From positions 1,116,001 to 1,180,000 of the forward strand of contig NC_035924.1 of assembly GCF_000348985.1 (NCBI RefSeq): a DNA stretch of 64,000 bases, in the 5' to 3' direction. Source of the DNA: Huiozyma naganishii CBS 8797 (lineage: Eukaryota; Ascomycota; Saccharomycetes; Saccharomycetales; Saccharomycetaceae). The translations under genes and the position numbers were made by a program. The notes beneath the pieces were generated by a model. The model did not search any database. It was not told the DNA's origin and worked only from the letters and a program-made list of their open reading frames with translations. This document shows, in pieces, positions 29,982 to 39,500 of this stretch; position 1 is the stretch's first letter, and the number at the start of each line of letters is the position of its first letter.

Positions 29982-31051
29982 TCAGGTGCATGTACTTTTG
30001 CTGAGTTTGGGCACATCATACTCACTTCCAATCCATTGGAACACCTCATACTTAGAGTTTAAAGCTTTGTTACTATGAATGCAGTATCCATCACCGCTTC
30101 CTACTTTCAATGACCCAGTTTCTGGCATATCCTTGATAAAGATACATCTTTTTACCCTCGAATGTATGAGCGCCATTGCACACATCGAACAAGGTTCGTG
30201 TGTGGTGTAAACGTCGTAATCGACGCATAGATATGTTGTGCCCGTAAATGTTTTGTTAAAAGCATTTGCTTTTTGTCTTTCTGCTACTTTCCTAATACCG
30301 CGCATAATACTGTGGTCCAACATATTGTAAGATGGGTTGCAGCGCTTGTCAGTAGCAAACAACACATTCGCCTTGTCTTTCGGATCAACAAATGCCGAAA
30401 CGATTGGGAACCGGTTCCCAGTCAGCTGTTCGCTAGATGCCTTAGCCGTGATTCTCCCTAACAGGTCTTTGATAAGATCCATATCAAATTCATAACTGGT
30501 TAAAATTTGGTCATTCGGGTTGCCATTCCAATTAATGGGCCAATATTTCGTGGACCACTCAGTAATGAGCTCTTTGGTGGAAGGACCTATTCTAGGGACT
30601 TTAACATCTTCTATAACCGACTTGTAATTTATCTCTTCTTTCTTTAGCAAACATTCAAGCTCACTTAAATCACTAATGAGCTCTTTCGAAGCTACCACTG
30701 TTATTAAGGTCTTGTTGTCATGGCTTTTTTTGATCCTTTTAATGTGTTGTAAATTGATCGGATCTTGATCTTGGGTATGACATCGGATTAAACTATATAT
30801 ACGCAACTGTTAGTAAAGAAGAGAGATTCCAAAGTTTGGCCAACCCTACCAATTACAAGAGGCAAGAGCTGTTGATCCAATCTCACATACTCGATTACTT
30901 TCCTTGATTCTCTGGGTTCAATATCAATAGCCCAAACATCTACCAAATCAGCTTCATTTACGTTTTCCAGATTGACAATTTGAAGCAACCTTTCTTCGAC
31001 AATGCACTTCTTATAGTCTATTTTCAGAGTATTATTACACTTTTTAACCAT
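29982..31051 (-). CDS. TAD3: Tad3 tRNA adenosine-34 deaminase subunit, spliced
   Basis: Two exons, 31051-30891 and 30792-29982, give 323 residues (S. cerevisiae 322). With Tad2 it converts adenosine 34 of several tRNAs to inosine in the wobble position. Exon 1 encodes MVKKCNNTLKIDYKKC and ends in phase within codon D; exon 2 resumes as LIRCHTQDQDP, aligning with KVIELIRNDFQKNDP of S. cerevisiae. The deaminase zinc cysteines are in THEPCSMCAMALIHSRVKRC. The catalytic glutamate position of active deaminases reads as isoleucine (DHSIM), as expected for Tad3, the non-catalytic partner. It diverges from EST2. Confidence 0.95.
30793..30890 (-). other. spliceosomal intron of TAD3 (98 nt)
   Basis: The donor GTATGT starts at 30890, the perfect branch site TACTAAC is at 30815-30809, and the acceptor AG ends at 30793 after a TATATAG. 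An earlier AG directly after the branch site is only two bases away and too close to use. Splicing restores the reading frame exactly where the S. cerevisiae protein continues. Without splicing the first exon runs on and stops after 87 codons. Confidence 0.93.
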
Positions 31052-31380
31052 AGCAATTATCAGGACAGTTCGAATGGGCGTCTTAAAAGTATCACATCTG
31101 TCATTTTGGTCGAGGCCATTGAATATTTTGGCAGTTTTTTTTTATCTTAATTCTGAAAAGTTAAAAACAAACATTTCGCGCATCACTGGGGAGACAGTGA
31201 CCGACAAATTTTATGCGACAGCTGAACAGTTTCATTTCATCTACTCAGCGCGACTAGTAATCACTGCTCGCCTATGCATTGATTTTTTTTCTTTCTTTTT
31301 GACGCGTGTCTTTTCGGTTCTCGATCTCCCTTTTTTGCTCATGTTCTGCTGTTCATGTACCATATTTGAATCTCTCCACC
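31052..31380. other. divergent promoter region TAD3 / EST2
   Basis: 329 bp shared by two divergent genes. T-rich tracts and an ACGCGT at 31302-31307 lie on the EST2 side. The frame upstream of EST2 stays open for 25 codons but begins with GTG, not ATG. Confidence 0.6.
31302..31307. promoter_or_regulatory. ACGCGT (MCB-like) upstream of EST2
   Basis: A single ACGCGT 74 bp before the EST2 ATG, which would suit G1/S activation by MBF. It could also lie in the transcript leader. Confidence 0.35.
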
Positions 31381-33960
31381 ATGAAAAGTTTAAGAGAATA
31401 TTATGATATCGAATTTCCTGAAGTAGCTGTTTGGCCAATTGATACACAGAATGTGCCGGTCGATAATACCCAAATATTAATGGAGCTCAGAGTTTTAACC
31501 GAAACTCACTTCATCATTTCAAACTCAAAGCAAATTGGGGAACCAGCCATCCCTCACCCAGCAAATCATAAAGAAGTTCTGCGGATATGTGTGCTCCATC
31601 TGCTCAGAAATAACCTGTACAACAACATTTTGACTTATGGCTACCGACTGAACCATAGCAATACAGGAAATACTCTCCGTTGTACTTTTATAAATACTAA
31701 TACCAACAAGCTGATGAGCTCTGTCTGGGAAGTCTTACACAACTTGATTGGAACAGTTGCATTTGTGCATATGCTCATAAACTGTAGCGTCTACTTTTGT
31801 AGTGGGGGAGAATTCGTCCAAATCGTCGGTAATCGGTTGAATCAGGTCCATTGCCCACCCTCTTGGTACATCTCTAAAACGGCTATTCCCAAAAAGAATC
31901 GGAAGATTGGTAATACGTTGTTTCTGTACAGGATGAATGATAAACCGCATATACTTCCTATGTCGGAGCAAAATGCGCCTAAACTACTAGCAGACTTGAT
32001 CTACGAGCAACATGTGAAGGAACTTCCTAAAAGCCATTATAGGAATATTATGACCGTGGTTACTACATTCTTGAGGAACTATAATAAAAACCACCGCTAT
32101 TACTCGATTCTAGATAATATCTGTCCACATGACAAGAATGCAGCCCTTGCCGAACATCTAGCATTGAGCTCGCCTAAGAAGCAAGTTATAAAGTTTCTGA
32201 CTGTTATCTTGGACAAACTCCTACCTTTGAGTTTTTTTGGGTCTAGAAGAAACAAGTCAAGAATATTCTCAGGCGTTGCGGAGCTTGTAAACTTACCAAA
32301 GGGGGGTACTCTTACTCTGGAAAGATTAGTTCGTGGAGTCCGCATGAGAGATATCGATTATCTGTTTAAGCCAACGAACACAGCTGAAGCTTTTATATTT
32401 GCTACTCAGTTGTTTCTACAATCTATCTTCTGGTTATTTCAATGCTTAATCCCCAAAATAATCTCCTCATTCTTCTATTGCACAGAAGTTTCATCGACAT
32501 CAGACTTACATTTTTTCCGTCAAGATGTGTGGAGAAGAGTGGTAAGACCATTTACAACAAGATACTTTACTGAATATTTGGTGGAGAACACTGTCTGTCG
32601 TAACCATAACAGTTATGTGCTGTCCGACTTTAACCACAGTAGCATGAGGGTGATCCCAAAAAAGGCGGCTGGCGAATTCAGAGTGCTATCAGTTCCGCGC
32701 AAGGGTGCAGATGCTGAAGAACTCAAGGAATTTACAATAAACTACTGGAAGTTTATCGCACCGACCCAAAGTGTTCTATTCTATTTGCGGAAAAAGCGAA
32801 TAACTTGTTTCAAAAAAGTTTTCTCGCCTCTACAAATACCTACATTGATCAAGGATTTCAAAGAACGCCTGTTGAGAAAACACAAATGTCTCCCCCTGTT
32901 GCACTTTATGAAATTTGACATTGCCTCGTGCTACGACTCTGTCCCTCGTAAAAAAGCTCTTGACGTATTGCATGGAGCTCTGGAAAAGGAGAACGGGTTT
33001 TATGTTCGATCGTATACGTGTTTCAATTCAAAATCAAGGAGCGTGAAGAACAGATTAGTTGTCAATGGATCGGAGGCATTCCTCTCCAGTGATGTGCTCA
33101 TTGATAATTGTCGTACAACATATTTCACAAATGCGGATATTCTAAAAATCGTGGAATTCGAATTGTATAAAACAGCATTGTGGGTGGATAATAAGTGCTA
33201 CTTGAGAAAGGATGGACTTTTTCAGGGATCGAGTTTGTCTGCCTTGTTGGTTGATCTTATCTATGATGATATGCTGGAAACCTATAAAGAGTTTAGGTGC
33301 AAACTTAAAGAGGAAAGTTTAATCGTTCGAATAGCAGACGATTTTTTGATAATATCCACAGATGGTGCACAGATTAACAATATAAAGAAACTGGCACTTG
33401 GCGGGTTTACGGAATATCATGCGACTGTCAAAAGAGAAAAAATTGTTACAATGGATTCTCAATCGCAAACAGAGACTATAATACAATTTTGTGCCATCCA
33501 CATCGATATGCAAAATTTGGAAGTTTGGAAGGATTCCGCTGCATTAAATGTCCCGTTGGTTTCATCAAACTCAACGATGCTACTTTATCAACGGTTGTGT
33601 GGCATCATGGAAATGAGAATGCTTTTTCGAACATTAGATGGCCGTTTGAATTCCCTTGGCACCATGCATAATCAAATACGTCACTTTGCTGCAAATTTGG
33701 CAGAAATATTTGTAATAGCTTTCCGTGATAAGGCAGTAGCTATAACGTCATTCTCTGCTTTCTTAACGAACGTGGTAAACTCTGTTGTCTTGTTCTCTTG
33801 CAGCTTTGAAATATCTAGTGGCGAGTATGCGAGAACTGCCAAATTCCTAATTGTAGCCACTTTTCTCAGAGTCCTCAAGCAATCTCACAACAAGTATAAC
33901 CATCTAATAACGTTCCTAAATAACGAGCAAATGGGCTATGCTACGTCGGCTTCTATGTAG
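31381..33960 (+). CDS. EST2: telomerase reverse transcriptase Est2
   Basis: An 859-residue catalytic subunit of telomerase (S. cerevisiae Est2, 884). The N-terminal TEN region includes LYNNILTYGYRL, and the telomerase RNA-binding domain includes QIVGNRLNQ, SICP-type sequence DNICPHDKN and FGSRRNKSRI. The reverse-transcriptase palm has motif A MKFDIASCYDSVPR with aspartate 513, the primer-grip-proximal GLFQGSSLSALLVDLIYDD, and motif C ADDFLIIS with aspartates 653 and 654. All three catalytic aspartates are present, so it should be active. The ATG at 31381 follows ACC and matches the family start MKxLxE. EST2 follows TAD3 as in YLR316C-YLR318W. Confidence 0.97.
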   Translation: MKSLREYYDIEFPEVAVWPIDTQNVPVDNTQILMELRVLTETHFIISNSKQIGEPAIPHPANHKEVLRICVLHLLRNNLYNNILTYGYRLNHSNTGNTLRCTFINTNTNKLMSSVWEVLHNLIGTVAFVHMLINCSVYFCSGGEFVQIVGNRLNQVHCPPSWYISKTAIPKKNRKIGNTLFLYRMNDKPHILPMSEQNAPKLLADLIYEQHVKELPKSHYRNIMTVVTTFLRNYNKNHRYYSILDNICPHDKNAALAEHLALSSPKKQVIKFLTVILDKLLPLSFFGSRRNKSRIFSGVAELVNLPKGGTLTLERLVRGVRMRDIDYLFKPTNTAEAFIFATQLFLQSIFWLFQCLIPKIISSFFYCTEVSSTSDLHFFRQDVWRRVVRPFTTRYFTEYLVENTVCRNHNSYVLSDFNHSSMRVIPKKAAGEFRVLSVPRKGADAEELKEFTINYWKFIAPTQSVLFYLRKKRITCFKKVFSPLQIPTLIKDFKERLLRKHKCLPLLHFMKFDIASCYDSVPRKKALDVLHGALEKENGFYVRSYTCFNSKSRSVKNRLVVNGSEAFLSSDVLIDNCRTTYFTNADILKIVEFELYKTALWVDNKCYLRKDGLFQGSSLSALLVDLIYDDMLETYKEFRCKLKEESLIVRIADDFLIISTDGAQINNIKKLALGGFTEYHATVKREKIVTMDSQSQTETIIQFCAIHIDMQNLEVWKDSAALNVPLVSSNSTMLLYQRLCGIMEMRMLFRTLDGRLNSLGTMHNQIRHFAANLAEIFVIAFRDKAVAITSFSAFLTNVVNSVVLFSCSFEISSGEYARTAKFLIVATFLRVLKQSHNKYNHLITFLNNEQMGYATSASM

Positions 33961-33973
33961 ATTTATGCTCTTA

Positions 33974-34002
33974 TGATATATATATATATATATATATATA
34001 TA
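33974..34002. repeat. AT dinucleotide microsatellite
   Basis: About 14 AT dinucleotides start 14 bases after the EST2 stop and end 16 bases before the BUD6 stop. The 57-bp gap between these convergent genes is therefore mostly this repeat, which may serve both 3' ends. Confidence 0.9.
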
Positions 34003-34017
34003 CGAGTGATTATAATG

Positions 34018-36213
34018 TCAGCTAAAGTTAGCAAAATTATTACGAAGATTTTCCTCGTCTTTTTGTCGTCTAGACCGTTCCACCTCTTCCACACCGCCAG
34101 ATTTTTTCAAATTCGAGTTTTCAACAAAATAGCCCAGTTCATTTTCAAACGCGTCCTTATCTCGATAATCCTTCTCCTTCTTCCACAACTTTTCTGCCCT
34201 AGAAATTGCATTCACCCTGCTTTCGTGGTTAGGTGTCAGCGATTCCACAGCCATTAGCATCTGCTCCCTAACTTGATTAAATGTCCCCGGTTTCAGTAGT
34301 GGCAGGACAGGAACGTTAATCTTTGCTTTGTCTGCGTTCTTCTCTTTCTCTTCAAAACATAATTCTATTAAGTCAAATGTTTCAAGAGCCCTATTTAAAT
34401 CTTCCTGGAGGTCTACAATTAGTTCCTCTTGTAGGGTGAGGAACTGCTGCTCTTCGCACACTTTGTCCAGCTCTGTCTCCCAGATCTTCTTCCAATGTGG
34501 TTTTTCAGTATCAATAAATTTCCCCATCTTTGCTAGATCGGATTTTGCTTTGTTGAGTTCAGCATTCAAAGAATTCATCTTCATTCGGGTCGGCTTTGCA
34601 CCCCGATCTGCAACATCTTTTCTAAGCACTTCAATTAAATCTTGTAAATCGTCCACTTTGCTCAGCAAACCATCAGACAAATCATTCAATTCAGTTTGGG
34701 ATTTTTCTATGTACAACCGGCTCGTTGACTCTCCAGCACTTAGTGGGGCAGTCTTAAATTCAGTAATTTTAGAAAGAACATCTTTGATGCTTTCTTGAAT
34801 TTCTTGTTTATTCGATTGGTAGACCTGCTTTACGATTGAAATTTGGCGTTGCAGTTCCTTTATTTTCGATTCATTAGCTTCAACACTATGTGAAGACTTT
34901 TCGACTGCGGAGGGAGCGGCAACAGCTTTTGGAATGGGAGTTGTCTCGGTAGGAGCCGCTCTTCCCAACTGTGATAGAATCTCGCCCTGTGATTTGCTAA
35001 TTTCATTCTTAACCTGTATCATAAAGTTGTTGATATCTTTTTGTGTAATTGGATTATCAGATTCTGTCTGTAACTGTAAGACGGACCCATCCTTTAGCTC
35101 TGTAATGTCCTGTTCCTCGAGTTCATAGAACACTGAGTATTGGGGGTCTAAGATGTAAATATTGGGAAAAATGTTGCCGCCGGGGGAGTAAGCAAACCTT
35201 TCTACAAACAGCAAGCGGAGCGCATTCGTTGTCGTTATTATGGGTGTACGACATTTTTTGGTCTCTCCGTGTAGTTTTAAAAATAAAGTATAGCTTCCTT
35301 CTGAAACTATATTTGTATTTTCATCGCCCTGCTCAGTTTTCCTAATACTTGATACCCTTTCCTGGCGTACACTCTCCGCTGCAAGTGGTGTCCCGTCCTC
35401 AAGTTCTTTATCAACAATGAGCTGCTGATTCGAAACGGGCTGGGGAGGTAAATGCGGTACATGTCCTGCAGCTTCTGCAGTCGAATGGTTCGTCAGTTTG
35501 GCCATATGGTACGCAGAGTATCGCTTTGAGGCACGTCGCTGTAGGTTGGTTCCCTTTTTCAGCTGTAGTAAGGCATTTTCATCAGCAGAGCTTCTAGTTT
35601 TTGAAGGATTCAAATAACTAGTAGCTTCAGCGTCTGGATCCGTAGTGTTCGCTTCCTTGTCATTGGTCACAACTCGATCGCGGTTAATGGGGATCTCATT
35701 CGCCTGGTCACGAGCGTCACCGTTACTGGGGGCCGGGGTAAAAAGTGAACTGGTTGAAATTGCGCTCGATATGGAACTATTTTGACTGTGTCTAAACATT
35801 TGCTTTTCCCTCCTCGTGTTCTTCAAGTAAGCCTGTTTAACCTTTAGTTTGTCGAGTAAGCGGACAATAATTTCCCTAATCTGAGGCAAATATTTGTTTA
35901 ATGTTTCGTCAGATGGAGTACCTCGCAACGTAAGCTCCAATATATGACGCAAATTGAGCGGCACATCACCTAAATCTGACACATCGACCCCATGGTGCTG
36001 AAAGTATTTCGAGACTAGTTTGAAATCATTCCCTAACTGGACGTACGTATCTGAAACGGTCTTTCCTGTGACAGATCCCTTGGACCACTGGGTGAGTACC
36101 TGCAAAAGGTGCTTTGTGGACATCAGTAATTTTGTCACAGTCGTTTCGATGCTGGAGGACCGTAAAGACGAAGATGACCTCCGCGATTCAGGAGTGCTGC
36201 TCTCAGGCACCAT
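34018..36213 (-). CDS. BUD6: Bud6/Aip3 actin- and formin-binding polarity protein
   Basis: A 731-residue polarisome component (S. cerevisiae 788) that binds actin monomers and stimulates the formin Bni1 at bud tip and neck. The Ser-rich N-terminus leads into KLLMSTKHLLQVLTQWSKGSV and a helical region, then a disordered Ser/Thr/Asn-rich middle. The conserved AIP3 domain starts near TLFLKLHGETKKCRTPI and YILDPQYSVFYELEEQDI, and ends in long coiled coils with the core region DRGAKPTRMKMNSLNAEL. The C-terminus is basic and acidic in alternation. It converges with EST2 and diverges from MMS22, as in S. cerevisiae. Confidence 0.95.
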   Translation of the reverse strand: MVPESSTPESRRSSSSLRSSSIETTVTKLLMSTKHLLQVLTQWSKGSVTGKTVSDTYVQLGNDFKLVSKYFQHHGVDVSDLGDVPLNLRHILELTLRGTPSDETLNKYLPQIREIIVRLLDKLKVKQAYLKNTRREKQMFRHSQNSSISSAISTSSLFTPAPSNGDARDQANEIPINRDRVVTNDKEANTTDPDAEATSYLNPSKTRSSADENALLQLKKGTNLQRRASKRYSAYHMAKLTNHSTAEAAGHVPHLPPQPVSNQQLIVDKELEDGTPLAAESVRQERVSSIRKTEQGDENTNIVSEGSYTLFLKLHGETKKCRTPIITTTNALRLLFVERFAYSPGGNIFPNIYILDPQYSVFYELEEQDITELKDGSVLQLQTESDNPITQKDINNFMIQVKNEISKSQGEILSQLGRAAPTETTPIPKAVAAPSAVEKSSHSVEANESKIKELQRQISIVKQVYQSNKQEIQESIKDVLSKITEFKTAPLSAGESTSRLYIEKSQTELNDLSDGLLSKVDDLQDLIEVLRKDVADRGAKPTRMKMNSLNAELNKAKSDLAKMGKFIDTEKPHWKKIWETELDKVCEEQQFLTLQEELIVDLQEDLNRALETFDLIELCFEEKEKNADKAKINVPVLPLLKPGTFNQVREQMLMAVESLTPNHESRVNAISRAEKLWKKEKDYRDKDAFENELGYFVENSNLKKSGGVEEVERSRRQKDEENLRNNFANFS

Positions 36214-36413
36214 GTCAGCTATTGAAACAGATTAAAAGAGAAAATTGAGGGGAAATGTGGTTCTCTGTGATTGTTTATACACTCCCAGTGACAAACCCCT
36301 CTATTTCCTACCGTTCCTCGCCCATTTGCAATTGATGTTTACGTTGAAACGCCGACGAAATTCCCGTTAAATTTCACGAATTTTTCACAGAGAGAAACAG
36401 AAGATTCGAAAAG

Positions 36414-36572
36414 ATGGCGAAGAGGCATTACGTGAACAATTTCGAAACCTTGGCAAAACACAGTGTTTGGGAACTACTCTATGGTCTGAAAGGTCCATCA
36501 TCCATACGTTTTGAAACCAATGGACTGGGAAAATGTTTGGGAGTTGACAGCACCGGATTCCCAAACAGATGA
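36414..36572 (+). promoter_or_regulatory. 52-codon upstream ORF overlapping the MMS22 start
   Basis: An ATG at 36414 (context AAAAGATGG) opens a 52-codon frame starting MAKRHYVNNFETL that ends in TGA at 36570-36572, beyond the MMS22 ATG at 36520 and in a different frame. If the transcript begins upstream of 36414, scanning ribosomes would meet this ATG first and bypass the MMS22 start. Transcript start is unknown, so the effect is inferred. Confidence 0.35.
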
Positions 36573-39500
36573 CGAGCACGAGACTGTTATACATGACTTC
36601 AGCTGGGAACTTGAGCACACTAGTGGCGGTGAGCCTGCTGTACTGTTCAGCGATGTGGGAGGCAACATATCCACTACAGAAGACAGACACGTATCAGAGG
36701 ATGAGGTGACCCCGGATAACATGGATATCGATCAGGACGTTAGTGCTGACCCGATCGAGGCTGGCTCGCGATTAAGATGGTCGTTGAGAAAGCGGACAGC
36801 AATTCAGAAACTTCCCTATAGTTTGGACAGGATAAAACACAAGCAATTATTGGAAGGATTTGATGTCAGTGCATTCGACTCAGTATCGAACCAAGTTGAA
36901 CTGCCTCGAACTGAGCCGCTAAGACAGTATTCTGCTAATGATTACTATACTGATGACAGTTACTCCATGGATAGCTCGTTGATCGATGAAGAGCACGACG
37001 GATCAAATGAACACGGGGACTTTACGCCAAATCTAGCAGTAGGTGTGGATAGTGAAGATGACATCGATGAGTCCGCTCAATTAAATGATACATCTGAGAA
37101 TGACGATGAGATTATTTTTCGGGGGAGGAAGATTAGCGTGAAGCGGGGGTACAAAGGCATTTTGCCAAAGATGGCATGGCAAAAGGAATTGTCCATGAAA
37201 AGTGGTAGCACGATAAAGGCACGGAACATCCACCATTTACCTTCCTCCAAGAAGGGTATTGGTACGAAAAAGAAGAGGCACATCATTAACCCACAAGATC
37301 ATTCGCTAATGAACGAAATGATTGTTGCAGACGATGAAACTAAGGACTTGGATAATTTCGTGTATAATGTGGGGCTTTTTGAAAAGAATAAAATAATGGA
37401 GAACGAGGCTGAGAAAGCCAATGATTATTTCAAAGAAAGGTATAACGAAGGCTACCTCTCCGGGAATTCCGCCAACTCGGATTTAGTGGTGCTCGGGGAA
37501 ACAGAAACTGGAATCAAAAACAACGATGCATCGCGAAATAAATACTCCCCTCCTCACAAGTCAAACTTTAATAACTTTGACGCAGAGCAAAAATACCAGG
37601 GCAGGACACAGTTGTATCCAAGTTCGGATGAAGAGGTTAATGTTTTGGAGAGGTTAGGTTCTGCACCAGAAGAAAACCGGGGATTAATCGACTACATGTT
37701 GGACAGGACTAAAAAGAACAATTCAACTCATCCAAAAACAAATGCTAACAGACAGGATCGCCGTTTGTCAAAAATAACTAAAGCTGTGAAGGGAAAGCTG
37801 TTTGGTTCAAAGGCTCGACGGAGTACACAATATGCCTCTCGTAACACACCAGCCAAGGCAGTACAGATATACCGAAAAAGAATATTCCGCCCTGCAGAAG
37901 GGCCCGCAACAACGCCCGTTGTAGAGCTTGTGAGGGCAGACACCGGAATTTTTGAAAAGAGCAAAAGCAAAAGTAGGAAACCAACACAGTACGCCTCTAA
38001 TCGAAACACCCGTACTTATAATACTGTTGTTGAAGCTCTCGGCGAAAGATTTGGGGCCACTTCTCGAAAGATAACACGTGAAGCATCTGAATTGGACCGA
38101 GCAATGGATGAACCGCTATTAGAACCTGAGGGTATGGTTATTCTTAAAAAAATTGTGGATAAAACAAAGTTTGATCCCCCAGATACCATCACTATTAAAC
38201 TTCTTGATAAGGTTTTCACTCTTTCCCGTTTGAACCGAAATGATATTGGCCCTGAATTGGAAAGAGTATTTAGTTTTATTATAGAACGAGGTGCCACTGA
38301 TAACGAACTAAAAGATATGTGTGAATCGCTTTCTCAATTCATGTTTCTACTTGATATTTCGGTGCTACGTGAAATAATAGAAAAGTTTCACAGCGAGTTT
38401 CGAGCCAAAGTTAACCAGCTCCGTGATAAGGCGAAACCAATTCACTTTTACGTTATTGCTGTACTCTTATTGATCCTGTTAGAGATTTCAAGATATAGCA
38501 CAGTGACAGCTTCCCTGCGGTCATCGATGGAGGTGACAATATTTGACCACGTTACATCGTTTTACCGATTTCTTTCCATATGTTATAAAACGGTTCTAAG
38601 GGGCGATAGAGATCTTCTGAGAAGATGCTATCGTACGTTGCAGATTGTTGTTGGAGAGCTAGGAGGTGCTGATAAATTGTGGGATTTTCTAGAAAAACAA
38701 ACTTTCAGCCCTCGGATATGTCTGTCGCTTGTCAAGACTTATCCCTCGAATGTCTCTAGGTGGAGTGTGATGAGACTGTCGCAAAAATATGATGATATGG
38801 TATGGGGTATGAAGTTTGTGAAATATTGCTCACAGGTGCTGCGTTGGGAAATCGACGACGCACTAATTTTGAAATTTGATCAAATCTTTAAAAAAAGACG
38901 GTATGCGGATTTCCACGAAGAACAATCACTTGACAGCATCCCCTCAAAATCACACGCTGAGCTGCCCGTTGTTTGCACCGTATTTGCTAAATATTTGGTG
39001 CTGTTAAAAAATAAAGATCTATCTGCATCGTTTATGGAACGAATAACACCACTTGGCGAAATTTCAAAGAACAATCCTATTTCAGTAATAGTGAATAGAT
39101 TCAGCATCCTGGTGGTTTTAGCCTCGAAATCACGATTAAACTTTGAACGGAGATTTGATATTATGGTGACACAGATAATTTCTGATAATGTAGTGGGAGG
39201 CTGGCCAACATCCTTTTTGGAGAGAACTGTGAAATCCATTTTGGAAACAACGATCTCACTGTTTTTAAATAATATTGAGAAGAACTTTCATTTCAAAGCA
39301 AAGGTGCTACCCCTGGTCTATACAGGACTTGTGAGAGGCAATCCCACTGTGACAAGCATATGGTTTGGCTTTCTACAAAAGATAAGTCTTACGTTACATT
39401 TGGCGGGAAACAAAAATAATGATTTTTTGAAAGAGCTTCATAAATGCTTCATTTCCATGTTGGGTGAAGAGGACCAATTTCAGGCTAGCAAGTGCCTTTC

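Noticed and set aside
30806..30807. separate gene beginning at 30806 for the deaminase domain
   Set aside because: The apparent start is a TTG inside the intron; exon 2 is joined to exon 1 by clear splice signals.
31306..31380. 25-codon N-terminal extension of EST2
   Set aside because: Begins with GTG, not ATG; the ATG at 31381 matches the family start and has good context.
36511..36519. three extra codons before MMS22
   Set aside because: The frame starts at TTG; the first ATG is 36520.
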